NCBI GenBank assembly: GCA_025935235.1 | Contig: JAICVT010000143.1 | Span: 1-10,025 of the forward strand | Reading direction: 5' to 3' | Length of the DNA: 10,025 bases | DNA from: Ktedonobacterales bacterium | Lineage (GTDB): Bacteria > Chloroflexota > Ktedonobacteria > Ktedonobacterales > JADMIN01 | Shown: positions 1 through 5,082 of the stretch, in pieces | Layout: the number at the start of each line of letters is the position of its first letter | Position numbering within the stretch: the stretch's first letter is position 1 | Translations under genes and position numbers: made by a program | The notes under the pieces: generated by a model | Told to the model about the DNA's origin: nothing | Databases searched by the model: none | What the model saw: only the letters and a program-made list of their open reading frames with translations

Positions 1-34
1 CGCGCCCTGGGACATTGGGCGTCGCTCGCTATAG

Positions 35-43
35 TATATACCA
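35..43 (-). promoter_or_regulatory. Possible extended -10 promoter, leftward
   Basis: Read on the minus strand, this site has TGG followed directly by TATATA, an extended -10 arrangement. It would drive transcription out of the left edge of the window into a gene that is not visible. No good -35 hexamer is present at 16-18 bases. The same nine-base word TATGGTATA recurs inside the trxB promoter. On the plus strand, TTGGGC (15-20), 16 bases, then TATACC (37-42) could serve the 173-1063 gene, so the strand assignment is uncertain. Confidence 0.35.
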
Positions 44-114
44 TACCCGCCAGCAGAGGCAGTTCCCCGGCGTGTGGCGTTCGCGACCACGCCCGATCTC
101 AAGCGTCGCCCAGC

Positions 115-133
115 GCGCGCCGGGTTGGCGCGC
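115..133 (+). other. GC-rich stem-loop upstream of first gene
   Basis: GCGCGCC (115-121) and GGCGCGC (127-133) form a perfect 7-bp stem with a GGGTT loop. The same region is a direct repeat: GCGCGCCGGG occurs at 115-124 and again at 128-137. No T-run follows, so this is not an intrinsic terminator. It lies 40 bases before the ATG of the next gene and would be in its leader. A function is not evident. Confidence 0.45.
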
Positions 134-172
134 CGGGCGCGAAGCTGAGAATCTGAGAAGAGACTGGTTGGC

Positions 173-1063
173 ATGAGCAGCGTCGCATATGACTTCACCG
201 ACGACGGCGCAGGCCCGGCGCCAGCGCTGGGCGCCCACTGGGCCTGCCCGATGGTCGGCGGCGGACGGCTGGAGCAAACCGCGACAGGGCTGCGACTGGC
301 GCTGGAAGCTGTCACAGGTCGCCACTACAGCAACGCACAGCTCGACGACTACAGCGGGAAGCGCGTCAGCCGCTATCCGTGGCGGCCACCGCTGCGGCTG
401 CGGGTGCGGGCGCGCGCCTCACACGGCGCTCAGCCAGCGGCATCGGTGGCGGCATCGGTGGCGGCATCGGAGGCGGAGCCGAGCGCGCAGCGGTGGCTGC
501 GCGGCACCTGGGGCTTTGGCTTCTGGAACGCGCCCTTCACGCTGGCGGGAGGCGGACTGCGCCTTCCGGAGGCGGTCTGGTTCTTCGGCGCGTCGCCGCC
601 CTCGAATATGGCGCTGACTCGTGAGGGCGTCGGGTTCGGCTGGAAGGCGCAGGTCGTGCATGCGCGGCGCTGGCGGGCAGCGGGGGCGCTGGCCCCGCTG
701 GCGCTGGCGGCGCTGTGGGCGCGCGTCGGCGGCGATGCGCGCGCGGCGGCTGGCTGGATGGAGCGCCTGACAGGCGCCCACGAGACGGCCATCGAGCGCA
801 CGCTCGGCCCAGCGCCCGCCGACCTGCGCCAGTGGCACGACTATGCGCTGGAGTGGCTGCCCGACCGCGCCAGCTTCACGGTGGATGGGCAGCAGGCGCT
901 CGTCGTGGAGGATCCGCCGACGGGGCCGCTCGGCTTCGTCGCCTGGATAGACAACCAGTACGCCATCGCTACGCCGCGTGGGGAGCTGCGCTTCGGCGCG
1001 CTGACCTGTGACCCCCAGTGGCTCGAGCTGGCGTCGCTCAGCATCGAGCCGCTGGGAAGGTAA
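173..1063 (+). CDS. Concanavalin A-like lectin/glucanase-fold protein, unknown function
   Basis: The 296-residue product resembles the ConA-like jelly-roll superfamily, to which GH16 enzymes belong. The clearest match is WHDYALEW at 221-228, followed by DRASFTVDGQ (231-240) and a Trp-rich strand GTWGFGFWNAPF (111-122); the segment ASPPSNMAL (140-148) is also distinctive. The GH16 catalytic signature (Glu-x-Asp-x-x-Glu) is not visible, so carbohydrate binding or a structural role is more likely than hydrolysis. No signal peptide is seen; the hydrophobic run at 168-184 is more likely a buried helix than a membrane anchor. Residues 88-103 are a low-complexity Ala/Ser/Val insert encoded by a 12-bp repeat. 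The ATG at 173 suits the fold, but the Shine-Dalgarno is weak (GAAGAG, about 11 bases upstream). The reading frame is convincing because of its length and GC-rich third positions. The gene stands alone and converges on the HIT gene. Function is not assigned. Confidence 0.8.
   Translation: MSSVAYDFTDDGAGPAPALGAHWACPMVGGGRLEQTATGLRLALEAVTGRHYSNAQLDDYSGKRVSRYPWRPPLRLRVRARASHGAQPAASVAASVAASEAEPSAQRWLRGTWGFGFWNAPFTLAGGGLRLPEAVWFFGASPPSNMALTREGVGFGWKAQVVHARRWRAAGALAPLALAALWARVGGDARAAAGWMERLTGAHETAIERTLGPAPADLRQWHDYALEWLPDRASFTVDGQQALVVEDPPTGPLGFVAWIDNQYAIATPRGELRFGALTCDPQWLELASLSIEPLGR
437..472 (+). repeat. 12-bp tandem repeat, three copies, in frame
   Basis: The unit GCGGCATCGGTG is present at 437-448 and 449-460, then as GCGGCATCGGAG at 461-472. 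It lies within the ConA-like gene and, because 12 is a multiple of three, adds four-residue Ala/Ser/Val units without breaking the frame. It looks like a slippage-expanded loop between two beta strands. Confidence 0.85.
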
Positions 1064-1093
1064 AAACTCCCCCTCGCCCGCAGGACGAGGGGG
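1061..1093 (-). terminator. Intrinsic terminator of the HIT gene
   Basis: An 8-bp perfect stem pairs 1069-1076 with 1086-1093 (CCCCCTCG/CGAGGGGG) around a 9-base loop. Read on the minus strand it is followed by AG and then a run of five Ts (1066-1062), 18 bases after the HIT stop codon. The T-run is made from the TAA stop codon and following As of the convergent gene, so the terminator reaches into that gene's last codon. The plus strand lacks a T-run after the stem, so it acts on leftward transcription only. Confidence 0.8.
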
Positions 1094-1111
1094 CTGGGGG
1101 TGAGGTCGCGA

Positions 1112-1471
1112 TCACCCTGGAGGCCACGCCATCGGCCTGCCGCCCAGCAGATGCAGGTGCAGGTGGAAGACGCTCTGCCCCGCGTCCGGGCCGACATTCC
1201 ACACCAGCCGATAGCCGCGATCAGCGAGGCCCTCCTGCTGGGCGATGGTGTTGGCCGCCTGGAGCAGCGCCAGCAGCAGCGCGCCATCGGCTGCCTCTGC
1301 CGCCGCCACATCGCGGATGTGCCGCTTCGGCACGATCAGGACATGCGTTGGCGCGCCAGGGTTGATGTCGCGGAAAGCGTAGACAATGGTATCCTCATAG
1401 ACCTTGTCGCTGGGAATCTCGCCGGCGATGATGCGGCAAAACAGGCAATCGGCCTGCGCGTCGTCAGCCAT
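1112..1471 (-). CDS. HIT-family (histidine triad) nucleotide-binding hydrolase
   Basis: The 119-residue product is a HIT domain protein, close to the Hint/PKCI branch. It has the C-terminal triad HLHLHLL (His103, His105 and His107), in which the middle and last His typically form the nucleotidyl intermediate and bind phosphate. It also has the N-terminal CLFC pair (Cys9 and Cys12) typical of zinc-binding members, then RIIAGEIPS and PTHVLIVPKRH (41-51). Family members hydrolyse nucleoside phosphoramidates or aminoacyl-adenylates, or cleave dinucleoside polyphosphates; which applies here cannot be told from sequence. The length is normal. The frame stays open upstream to 1603, but the start at 1471 is chosen because AGGAGG (1480-1485) sits 8 bases before the ATG and the family begins here. 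It lies 91 bases downstream of the membrane protein gene on the same strand, so co-transcription is likely, ending at the terminator 1061-1093. Confidence 0.95.
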   Translation of the reverse strand: MADDAQADCLFCRIIAGEIPSDKVYEDTIVYAFRDINPGAPTHVLIVPKRHIRDVAAAEAADGALLLALLQAANTIAQQEGLADRGYRLVWNVGPDAGQSVFHLHLHLLGGRPMAWPPG

Positions 1472-1562
1472 GCGCTGCTCCTCCTGATGTGCTGTATCTC
1501 CAGAAAGTCCAGTATGGGCGGATGGCGGTTGCTGGATGGTAGGGGGTTCGCGAGCGCCGCGT

Positions 1563-2075
1563 TCAGGAGCGAATCGTCTGGAGAAACTCGCTCGGCGTCG
1601 CATTGAAGCGGTCGTGCAGGAAGGCGCGCCCCAGCGGCGTGAAGACTAGCGCCACGCCCAGCGTGGTAGCACGCTGAGCCGCGCTAAGCACATGCGCCTC
1701 GCCCCATAGCGCATAGCGACGCGCGCGCGCCTGGGCGAGTAGTGCGATCACTGTCACGACGGCCACTGGCGCGACCACTGCCGCCAGGATGGCGGCGCCC
1801 GTGTGCGGGATGCCCAGGATGGGCGCAGGCTCCAGCGCGAAGAGGCTGAAATAGACCAGGCAGCCCATCGCCAGCGAGGCGTAGACGAACTGCGCGACCA
1901 AGAGCGAGATGCGCGGCTTGCGCAGTGAGATGGTCGTCAGGCCAAACGGGCCGATGCCCCAGCAGATCAGCGCCGGATCACGCAGGATCAGCGCGATGCG
2001 ATAGGTCAGGTGGTAGATCAGCAGCCAGGCGACCGCATCTATGACCAGATAGATCGGGTTCAGATGTAGACCCAT
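1563..2075 (-). CDS. Small multi-pass membrane protein, unknown function
   Basis: The 170-residue product has three clear hydrophobic segments, at about 8-31, 55-80 and 92-115, and a weaker short one near 137-147. A basic segment follows the third helix (ARARRYALW, 116-124) and would lie in the cytoplasm by the positive-inside rule. There is no signal peptide separate from helix 1, no catalytic motif and no cysteine pair. The ATG at 2075 is supported by GGGAGG at 2081-2086, 6 bases upstream. The C-terminal FLHDRFNATPSEFL (152-165) is polar and probably soluble. It precedes the HIT gene on the same strand. I do not recognise a family; a YGGT- or DUF-type inner-membrane protein is possible. The upstream promoter is unclear; TATCAT at 2189-2184 is a weak -10 candidate. 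Confidence 0.8.
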   Translation of the reverse strand: MGLHLNPIYLVIDAVAWLLIYHLTYRIALILRDPALICWGIGPFGLTTISLRKPRISLLVAQFVYASLAMGCLVYFSLFALEPAPILGIPHTGAAILAAVVAPVAVVTVIALLAQARARRYALWGEAHVLSAAQRATTLGVALVFTPLGRAFLHDRFNATPSEFLQTIRS

Positions 2076-2245
2076 GCTCGCCTCCCGCAGGGGGCCTGCT
2101 CAGATGACTGGCGATCGTGGCGTCGGAGCGCTCCACATGACACGCTTGCTTCGCCAGCGCGTCACGGCGCTCCTCGTACCTACATGATAGCGCATTCAGA
2201 CCCCAGAGCGCATGCCGGGCGCCAATCACCGCCTCCTCGTGGGGC

Positions 2246-2276
2246 TTGCCCATACCCTACCCCCCTATGGTATAAT
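2246..2276 (+). promoter_or_regulatory. trxB promoter, consensus extended -10
   Basis: A perfect TATAAT at 2271-2276 is preceded directly by TGG (2268-2270), giving an extended -10. TTGCCC at 2246-2251 is a partial -35 at a long 19-base spacing. Transcription should begin near 2283, leaving a leader of about 126 bases before the trxB ATG. The ten bases GTATAATCGG are shared exactly with the kinase promoter on the other strand. Confidence 0.75.
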
Positions 2277-2286
2277 CGGGTACAGA

Positions 2287-2319
2287 GACTGCTACGATGC
2301 GTTATCATCTTCAGCAGTC
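2287..2319 (+). promoter_or_regulatory. Nested stem-loop at 5' end of trxB leader
   Basis: GACTGCT (2287-2293) pairs perfectly with AGCAGTC (2313-2319). Inside it GATG (2296-2299) pairs with CATC (2306-2309) around a six-base CGTTAT loop, separated by a small AC/TTC internal loop. The structure begins about four bases after the predicted transcription start. A 5' mRNA-stabilising hairpin or a regulatory leader is possible. It does not match a riboswitch class I know. Confidence 0.6.
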
Positions 2320-2330
2320 GGGAAGATCGT

Positions 2331-2382
2331 GATACCCGCGCGATGATATCCGCGCATGGATATGTCAATGGATATGTCAGAT
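2331..2382 (+). repeat. Four consecutive GATA-initial repeats in trxB leader
   Basis: Two 14-base units (2331-2344 and 2345-2358, of the form GATAYCCGCGC plus three bases) are followed immediately by two 12-base units (2359-2370 and 2371-2382, starting GATATGTCA). The last part contains a perfect tandem duplication of ATGGATATGTCA (2356-2367 and 2368-2379). A short inverted repeat, ATATCC (2346-2351) with GGATAT (2358-2363), lies within it. The array ends 26 bases before the trxB start. Confidence 0.75.
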
Positions 2383-2408
2383 TTGGAAGAAAGCAGGTCA
2401 GCGAGCAT

Positions 2409-3482
2409 ATGGCAGACGAGCGCACGACGGGTGTCGCGAGCAATGCGCCAGAGGGCGCCACGGTCTACGATGTCGTCATTATCGGCTCAGGGCCAGCGGG
2501 CTATACGGCGGCGATCTATGCCGCGCGCGCCAACCTGCGCACGCTGGTCTTGCAGGGCGAGCAACTGGGCGGCCAGCTGATGATTACCAGCGAGGTCGAG
2601 AATTACCCCGGCTTTGAGGATGGCGTGCTGGGGCCGGAGCTGATGGACAAGTTCGAGAAGCAGGCGCGGCGTTTCGGCGCCGAGATGGTCCCGCAGGACG
2701 TGACGAAGGTAGACTTCAGCGCGCAGCCCTTCACGCTCTGGACCTATAACAAGCAGTATCAGGGGCATAGCGTCATCATTGCCACCGGGGCCAGCGCCAA
2801 GTGGCTGGGTCTGCCCAACGAGCAGCGCCTGCAAGGGCGCGGCGTGAGCGGGTGCGCCACCTGCGATGGCTTCTTCTTCCGCGAGAAGGCGATTGCGGTG
2901 GTCGGCGGCGGTGATACCGCGATGGAGGAGGCGCTCTTTCTGACGCGCTATGCCTCGCAGGTCCATCTGCTGCACCGGCGCGACTCCTTCCGCGCCAGCA
3001 AGATCATGCAGCAGCGCGTGCAATCGAACCCCAAGATCACCATCCACTACAACAGCGAGGTGATGGATGTGCTGGGCGAGAACGCAGTGGAGGGGCTGAC
3101 CCTGCGCGACACGCAGACTGGCGCCACCTCGACGCTGCCCGTGCAGGGCTTCTTCGTCGCGATTGGCCACCAGCCCAACACCGAACTGTTCAAGGGCATC
3201 CTGGAGATGGACGCGGTCGGCTATTTGAAGCCCGCAACCCACACGATGACCAGCATCCCCGGTGTCTTTCTGGCGGGCGATGTCGCCGACGCGCGCTATC
3301 GCCAGGCGGTGACGGCGGCGGGCGAGGGCTGCCGCGCCGCCATTGACGCTGAGCGCTGGCTGGAGTCGCGCGGCGAGGTGAACGAGCAGACGGCGGAGGA
3401 CGCCGCCGCCTGGGGCGCGCTGAACGAGACGCATGACGCCGCGAGCGATGCCGAGCGCGACGCGACCTCCGCCGCGCGCTGA
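2409..3482 (+). CDS. trxB: Thioredoxin reductase (NADPH)
   Basis: The product is the low-molecular-weight flavoenzyme that passes electrons from NADPH through FAD and a redox disulfide to thioredoxin in the cytoplasm. With the start at 2409 it has 357 residues. Visible motifs in order are the FAD-binding GSGPAG (26-31), GGQL and the ENYPG segment, the redox-active CATC (Cys149 and Cys152), the NADPH-binding GGGDTA (166-171), HRR (189-191, which contacts the 2'-phosphate and indicates NADPH) and GDV (290-292) followed by RYRQAVTAAGEGC. The family is usually about 310-330 residues; the excess is a short N-terminal extension and a 30-35 residue Ala/Glu/Asp-rich tail. The ATG at 2409 fits the family, although only a weak AGGT at 2395-2398 precedes it; an upstream in-frame ATG at 2343 has no better site. 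No thioredoxin gene is adjacent. It is transcribed alone from the 2271-2276 promoter and ends at its own terminator. Confidence 0.97.
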   Translation: MADERTTGVASNAPEGATVYDVVIIGSGPAGYTAAIYAARANLRTLVLQGEQLGGQLMITSEVENYPGFEDGVLGPELMDKFEKQARRFGAEMVPQDVTKVDFSAQPFTLWTYNKQYQGHSVIIATGASAKWLGLPNEQRLQGRGVSGCATCDGFFFREKAIAVVGGGDTAMEEALFLTRYASQVHLLHRRDSFRASKIMQQRVQSNPKITIHYNSEVMDVLGENAVEGLTLRDTQTGATSTLPVQGFFVAIGHQPNTELFKGILEMDAVGYLKPATHTMTSIPGVFLAGDVADARYRQAVTAAGEGCRAAIDAERWLESRGEVNEQTAEDAAAWGALNETHDAASDAERDATSAAR

Positions 3483-3497
3483 TAAACATTCTCCCTG

Positions 3498-3532
3498 GCC
3501 CCCTCTCTTGCACTGCGTGAGAGGGGGCTTTT
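3498..3532 (+). terminator. Intrinsic terminator of trxB
   Basis: GCCCCCTCTC (3498-3507) pairs perfectly with GAGAGGGGGC (3519-3528), a 10-bp stem with an 11-base loop, followed by TTTT (3529-3532). It sits 15 bases after the trxB stop and 2 bases from the end of the convergent kinase gene. On the minus strand no T-run follows the stem, so it is a classical terminator for trxB only, though the stem could still protect the kinase mRNA 3' end. Confidence 0.88.
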
Positions 3533-3534
3533 CG

Positions 3535-4962
3535 TCAGCTCACCAACTCGAAGACCATCTCGACAGCGCCGCAGCGGATCAGGTCGCGGTGCGCCAGCGC
3601 CAGCGCCCGCCGCACGCGCTTGTTGTTGACGAAGACGCCGTTCTGGCTATGGATGTCTTCGATCACCCACTGGCCGCCCATGAACGTGAGGCGCGCGTGC
3701 TGGCGCGAGATGGTCTCGTCCGGCAGCATGAGTTCATTGCCCGTGTCGCGCCCAATCGTCGTCACATCCTGATGCAGGATGAGCGCGCGACGCGCGAAGG
3801 GGCCGGTGCGGAAGGCCAGGCGGCACCGCAGCGGGCGGCCATTAGACGCCAGATAGTGGTCGTTGTCTGTGCGATGCGCGGCCATGTCATACCGGCAGAA
3901 ATTGCAGTAGCGCATGCCGGGCGGGTTGGCCGCGCCGCAGCGGAAGCAGATGCTGGGCGCGCCCCGCGGCTCCTGTGGCGGCGTGGCTGGCTGGGCGTGC
4001 ATGGCCGGAGCGGGAGCCTGCCCGGCTGGCGCGCCAATCGCGACGCTGACCGGCAGCGTGGGGCTGGCGAGCCGATGCTCTGGCTGCGCCTGCCTGATCT
4101 GCCCACCCTGCCCGACTTCCATCTCCACGCGCGCGGCGTGTAGCTCCGCCGCCATGTCCGCGGCGCGCTGGTAGCGCCTGCCAGGGTCTTTTTGCATCGC
4201 CGTCAGGATGATGCGCTCGACATGCGGCGTGATCTGGTCGGCGATAGCGGTGGGCCGTGGCGTCGGCTCATACACCTGCTGGCGCATGACCTCCTCCTGC
4301 GTCCCACGGAACGGCAACTGGCCGACGGCGCACTGGAAGAGCACGACGCCCAGCGAATAGATGTCGCAGCGGCCATCCAGCCGCGCGTCGGCCCGGCACT
4401 GCTCGGGCGCCATATATTGCGGCGTGCCGACCACCTGCGGCTGGCCGCGCTCGATGGTGCGATCGTGGAGCAGCGTCGCCACGCCAAAGTCGGAGAGCAG
4501 CATCAGATAGGGATGGCGCAACAGCATGTTGGCGGGCTTCACATCGCGATGCACGACATGGTTCTGGTGGGCGAAGTCGAGCGCCAGCGCCGCTTGCTCC
4601 AGAATCATCAGCGCCCACGGCATGCGCGGCCGCTGGTTCTGCTGATCGGCGGCGACGAGGTGGTCGCGCAGCGAGCCGCCGGTGATATATTCCATGATGA
4701 GGTAGGCCCAGTCGCTATCCACGCCGAAGTCGAAAATCGGCACGACGTAGGGATGAGGAAGCCTGCCCAGCGTGCGCGCCTCGGCAATGAAGCGATTGAG
4801 CGAGTCATGGTCCGAAGGCCGCTCGATGCGAGCGGGAATCACCTTGATCGCGACATCGCGGTCAAGGTTCGCTTGCACGCCCTGATAGACCTGCGCCATA
4901 CCGCCGCGCCCAATCAGTCGCGCGAGGCGATACTGGCCGAAGGTATGCCCAATGAGGTCCAC
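3535..4962 (-). CDS. Ser/Thr protein kinase with zinc ribbon and C-terminal FHA domain
   Basis: This is a soluble Hanks-type kinase of 475 residues. The kinase domain (about 11-275) has the Gly-loop GRGGMAQVY (18-26), Lys40 in VAIK, the helix-C Glu61, HRDVKPAN with catalytic Asp140 and Asn145, DFG (158-160), an activation segment with Thr163, Thr169 and Thr180, and APEQ (185-188). All catalytic residues are present, so it should be active. A Pro/Ala-rich linker (about 285-335) leads to a zinc ribbon with CxxC pairs at Cys339/342 and Cys353/356. A FHA phosphothreonine-binding domain (about 385-473) follows, with GRD (404-406), SRQHA (419-423) and NGVFVNN (441-447). No membrane segment or sensor (PASTA, repeat) domain is present. 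The start is GTG at 4962, supported by GGAGG at 4970-4974, 7 bases upstream; MDLIGHTFGQYRL is typical of the family. It is expressed from its own promoter (5036-5065), which carries a palindrome. Substrates are unknown. Confidence 0.97.
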   Translation of the reverse strand: MDLIGHTFGQYRLARLIGRGGMAQVYQGVQANLDRDVAIKVIPARIERPSDHDSLNRFIAEARTLGRLPHPYVVPIFDFGVDSDWAYLIMEYITGGSLRDHLVAADQQNQRPRMPWALMILEQAALALDFAHQNHVVHRDVKPANMLLRHPYLMLLSDFGVATLLHDRTIERGQPQVVGTPQYMAPEQCRADARLDGRCDIYSLGVVLFQCAVGQLPFRGTQEEVMRQQVYEPTPRPTAIADQITPHVERIILTAMQKDPGRRYQRAADMAAELHAARVEMEVGQGGQIRQAQPEHRLASPTLPVSVAIGAPAGQAPAPAMHAQPATPPQEPRGAPSICFRCGAANPPGMRYCNFCRYDMAAHRTDNDHYLASNGRPLRCRLAFRTGPFARRALILHQDVTTIGRDTGNELMLPDETISRQHARLTFMGGQWVIEDIHSQNGVFVNNKRVRRALALAHRDLIRCGAVEMVFELVS

Positions 4963-4988
4963 CGCGAATCCTCCACCTGCGGAATCCT

Positions 4989-5010
4989 ATGGGATACGGA
5001 TGGGATACGG
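4989..5010 (-). repeat. 11-bp perfect tandem duplication in kinase leader
   Basis: On the plus strand ATGGGATACGG occurs at 4989-4999 and again immediately at 5000-5010. It lies in the predicted 5' leader of the kinase mRNA, between the promoter and the Shine-Dalgarno. Next to it GGAAC (5009-5013) and GTTCC (5020-5024) form a 5-bp stem with a six-base loop, near the 5' end of the transcript. Confidence 0.85.
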
Positions 5011-5035
5011 AACCGCCATGTTCCCACTCTAGCCG

Positions 5036-5065
5036 ATTATACGCTGTGAAAAGTGTGAATGTTCA
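5036..5065 (-). promoter_or_regulatory. Promoter of the Ser/Thr kinase gene
   Basis: On the minus strand a perfect TATAAT lies at 5041-5036. TGAACA at 5065-5060 matches four of six -35 consensus bases at 18-base spacing. Predicted transcription start is near 5029, giving a leader of about 67 bases. The -35 and most of the spacer lie inside a near-perfect palindrome (5051-5070), so binding there would block RNA polymerase. Confidence 0.7.
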
Positions 5066-5070
5066 CACTT
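5051..5070. promoter_or_regulatory. Palindromic operator-like site upstream of kinase
   Basis: AAGTGTGAA (5051-5059) and TTCACACTT (5062-5070) are exact reverse complements separated by two bases. A further TTCACA half-site on the minus strand (5050-5045) follows in direct orientation. The site overlaps the -35 and spacer of the kinase promoter. It resembles binding sites of dimeric helix-turn-helix regulators but does not match the spacing of Crp (six bases between TGTGA and TCACA) or FNR. It could alternatively fold as a weak hairpin after the methyltransferase stop, since TT continues past the stem on the minus strand; the two-base spacer and AT-containing stem make that less convincing. 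Confidence 0.65.
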
Positions 5071-5082
5071 CTCGCGCCCCGC

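Larger units (their letters stand above)
2076..2408. other. Gene-free region with trxB promoter and leader
   Basis: This is the only stretch over 300 bases without a gene. From left to right it holds the Shine-Dalgarno of the membrane protein gene, a 5-bp stem-loop (AGCGC 2156-2160, GCGCT 2167-2171), a weak leftward -10 (TATCAT, 2189-2184), the trxB promoter (2246-2276), a nested stem-loop (2287-2319) and four GATA-initial repeats (2331-2382). The trxB frame stays open back to 2184, but this upstream part has no recognisable protein similarity and most of it precedes the predicted transcription start, so I treat it as non-coding. Confidence 0.7.

Noticed and set aside
437..472. CRISPR-like repeat
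   Set aside because: The units are 12 bp, abutting without spacers, and lie in frame inside a coding region.
1511..1516. CATACT as a -10 for a separate HIT promoter (minus strand)
   Set aside because: There is no -35 at any usable spacing and no extended -10, so co-transcription with the upstream gene is simpler.
1472..1603. N-terminal extension of the HIT protein up to 1603
   Set aside because: A strong Shine-Dalgarno sits immediately before the 1471 ATG and the extension is Arg/Pro-rich with no homology to the family.
2184..2408. Longer N-terminus for TrxB
   Set aside because: Most of it lies before or at the predicted transcription start, and it encodes no recognisable domain; the family begins close to residue 18 of the chosen start.
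2356..2580. Alternative-frame small ORF in the trxB leader starting MDMSMDMSD
   Set aside because: It has no ribosome site, its repetitive start is simply the 12-bp duplication, and it runs out of frame into trxB with an Arg/Ala-rich product.
2487..3434. 315-codon ORF antisense to trxB
   Set aside because: It is a GC-rich third-position shadow of a firmly identified gene, with no family motifs.
4192..5049. 285-codon plus-strand ORF antisense to the kinase
   Set aside because: Its composition is His/Arg-rich, as expected for a shadow; it has no motifs and crosses the kinase promoter.
5051..5070. Crp or FNR box
   Set aside because: TGTGA and TCACA are separated by four bases instead of six, and the FNR core TTGAT-ATCAA is absent.
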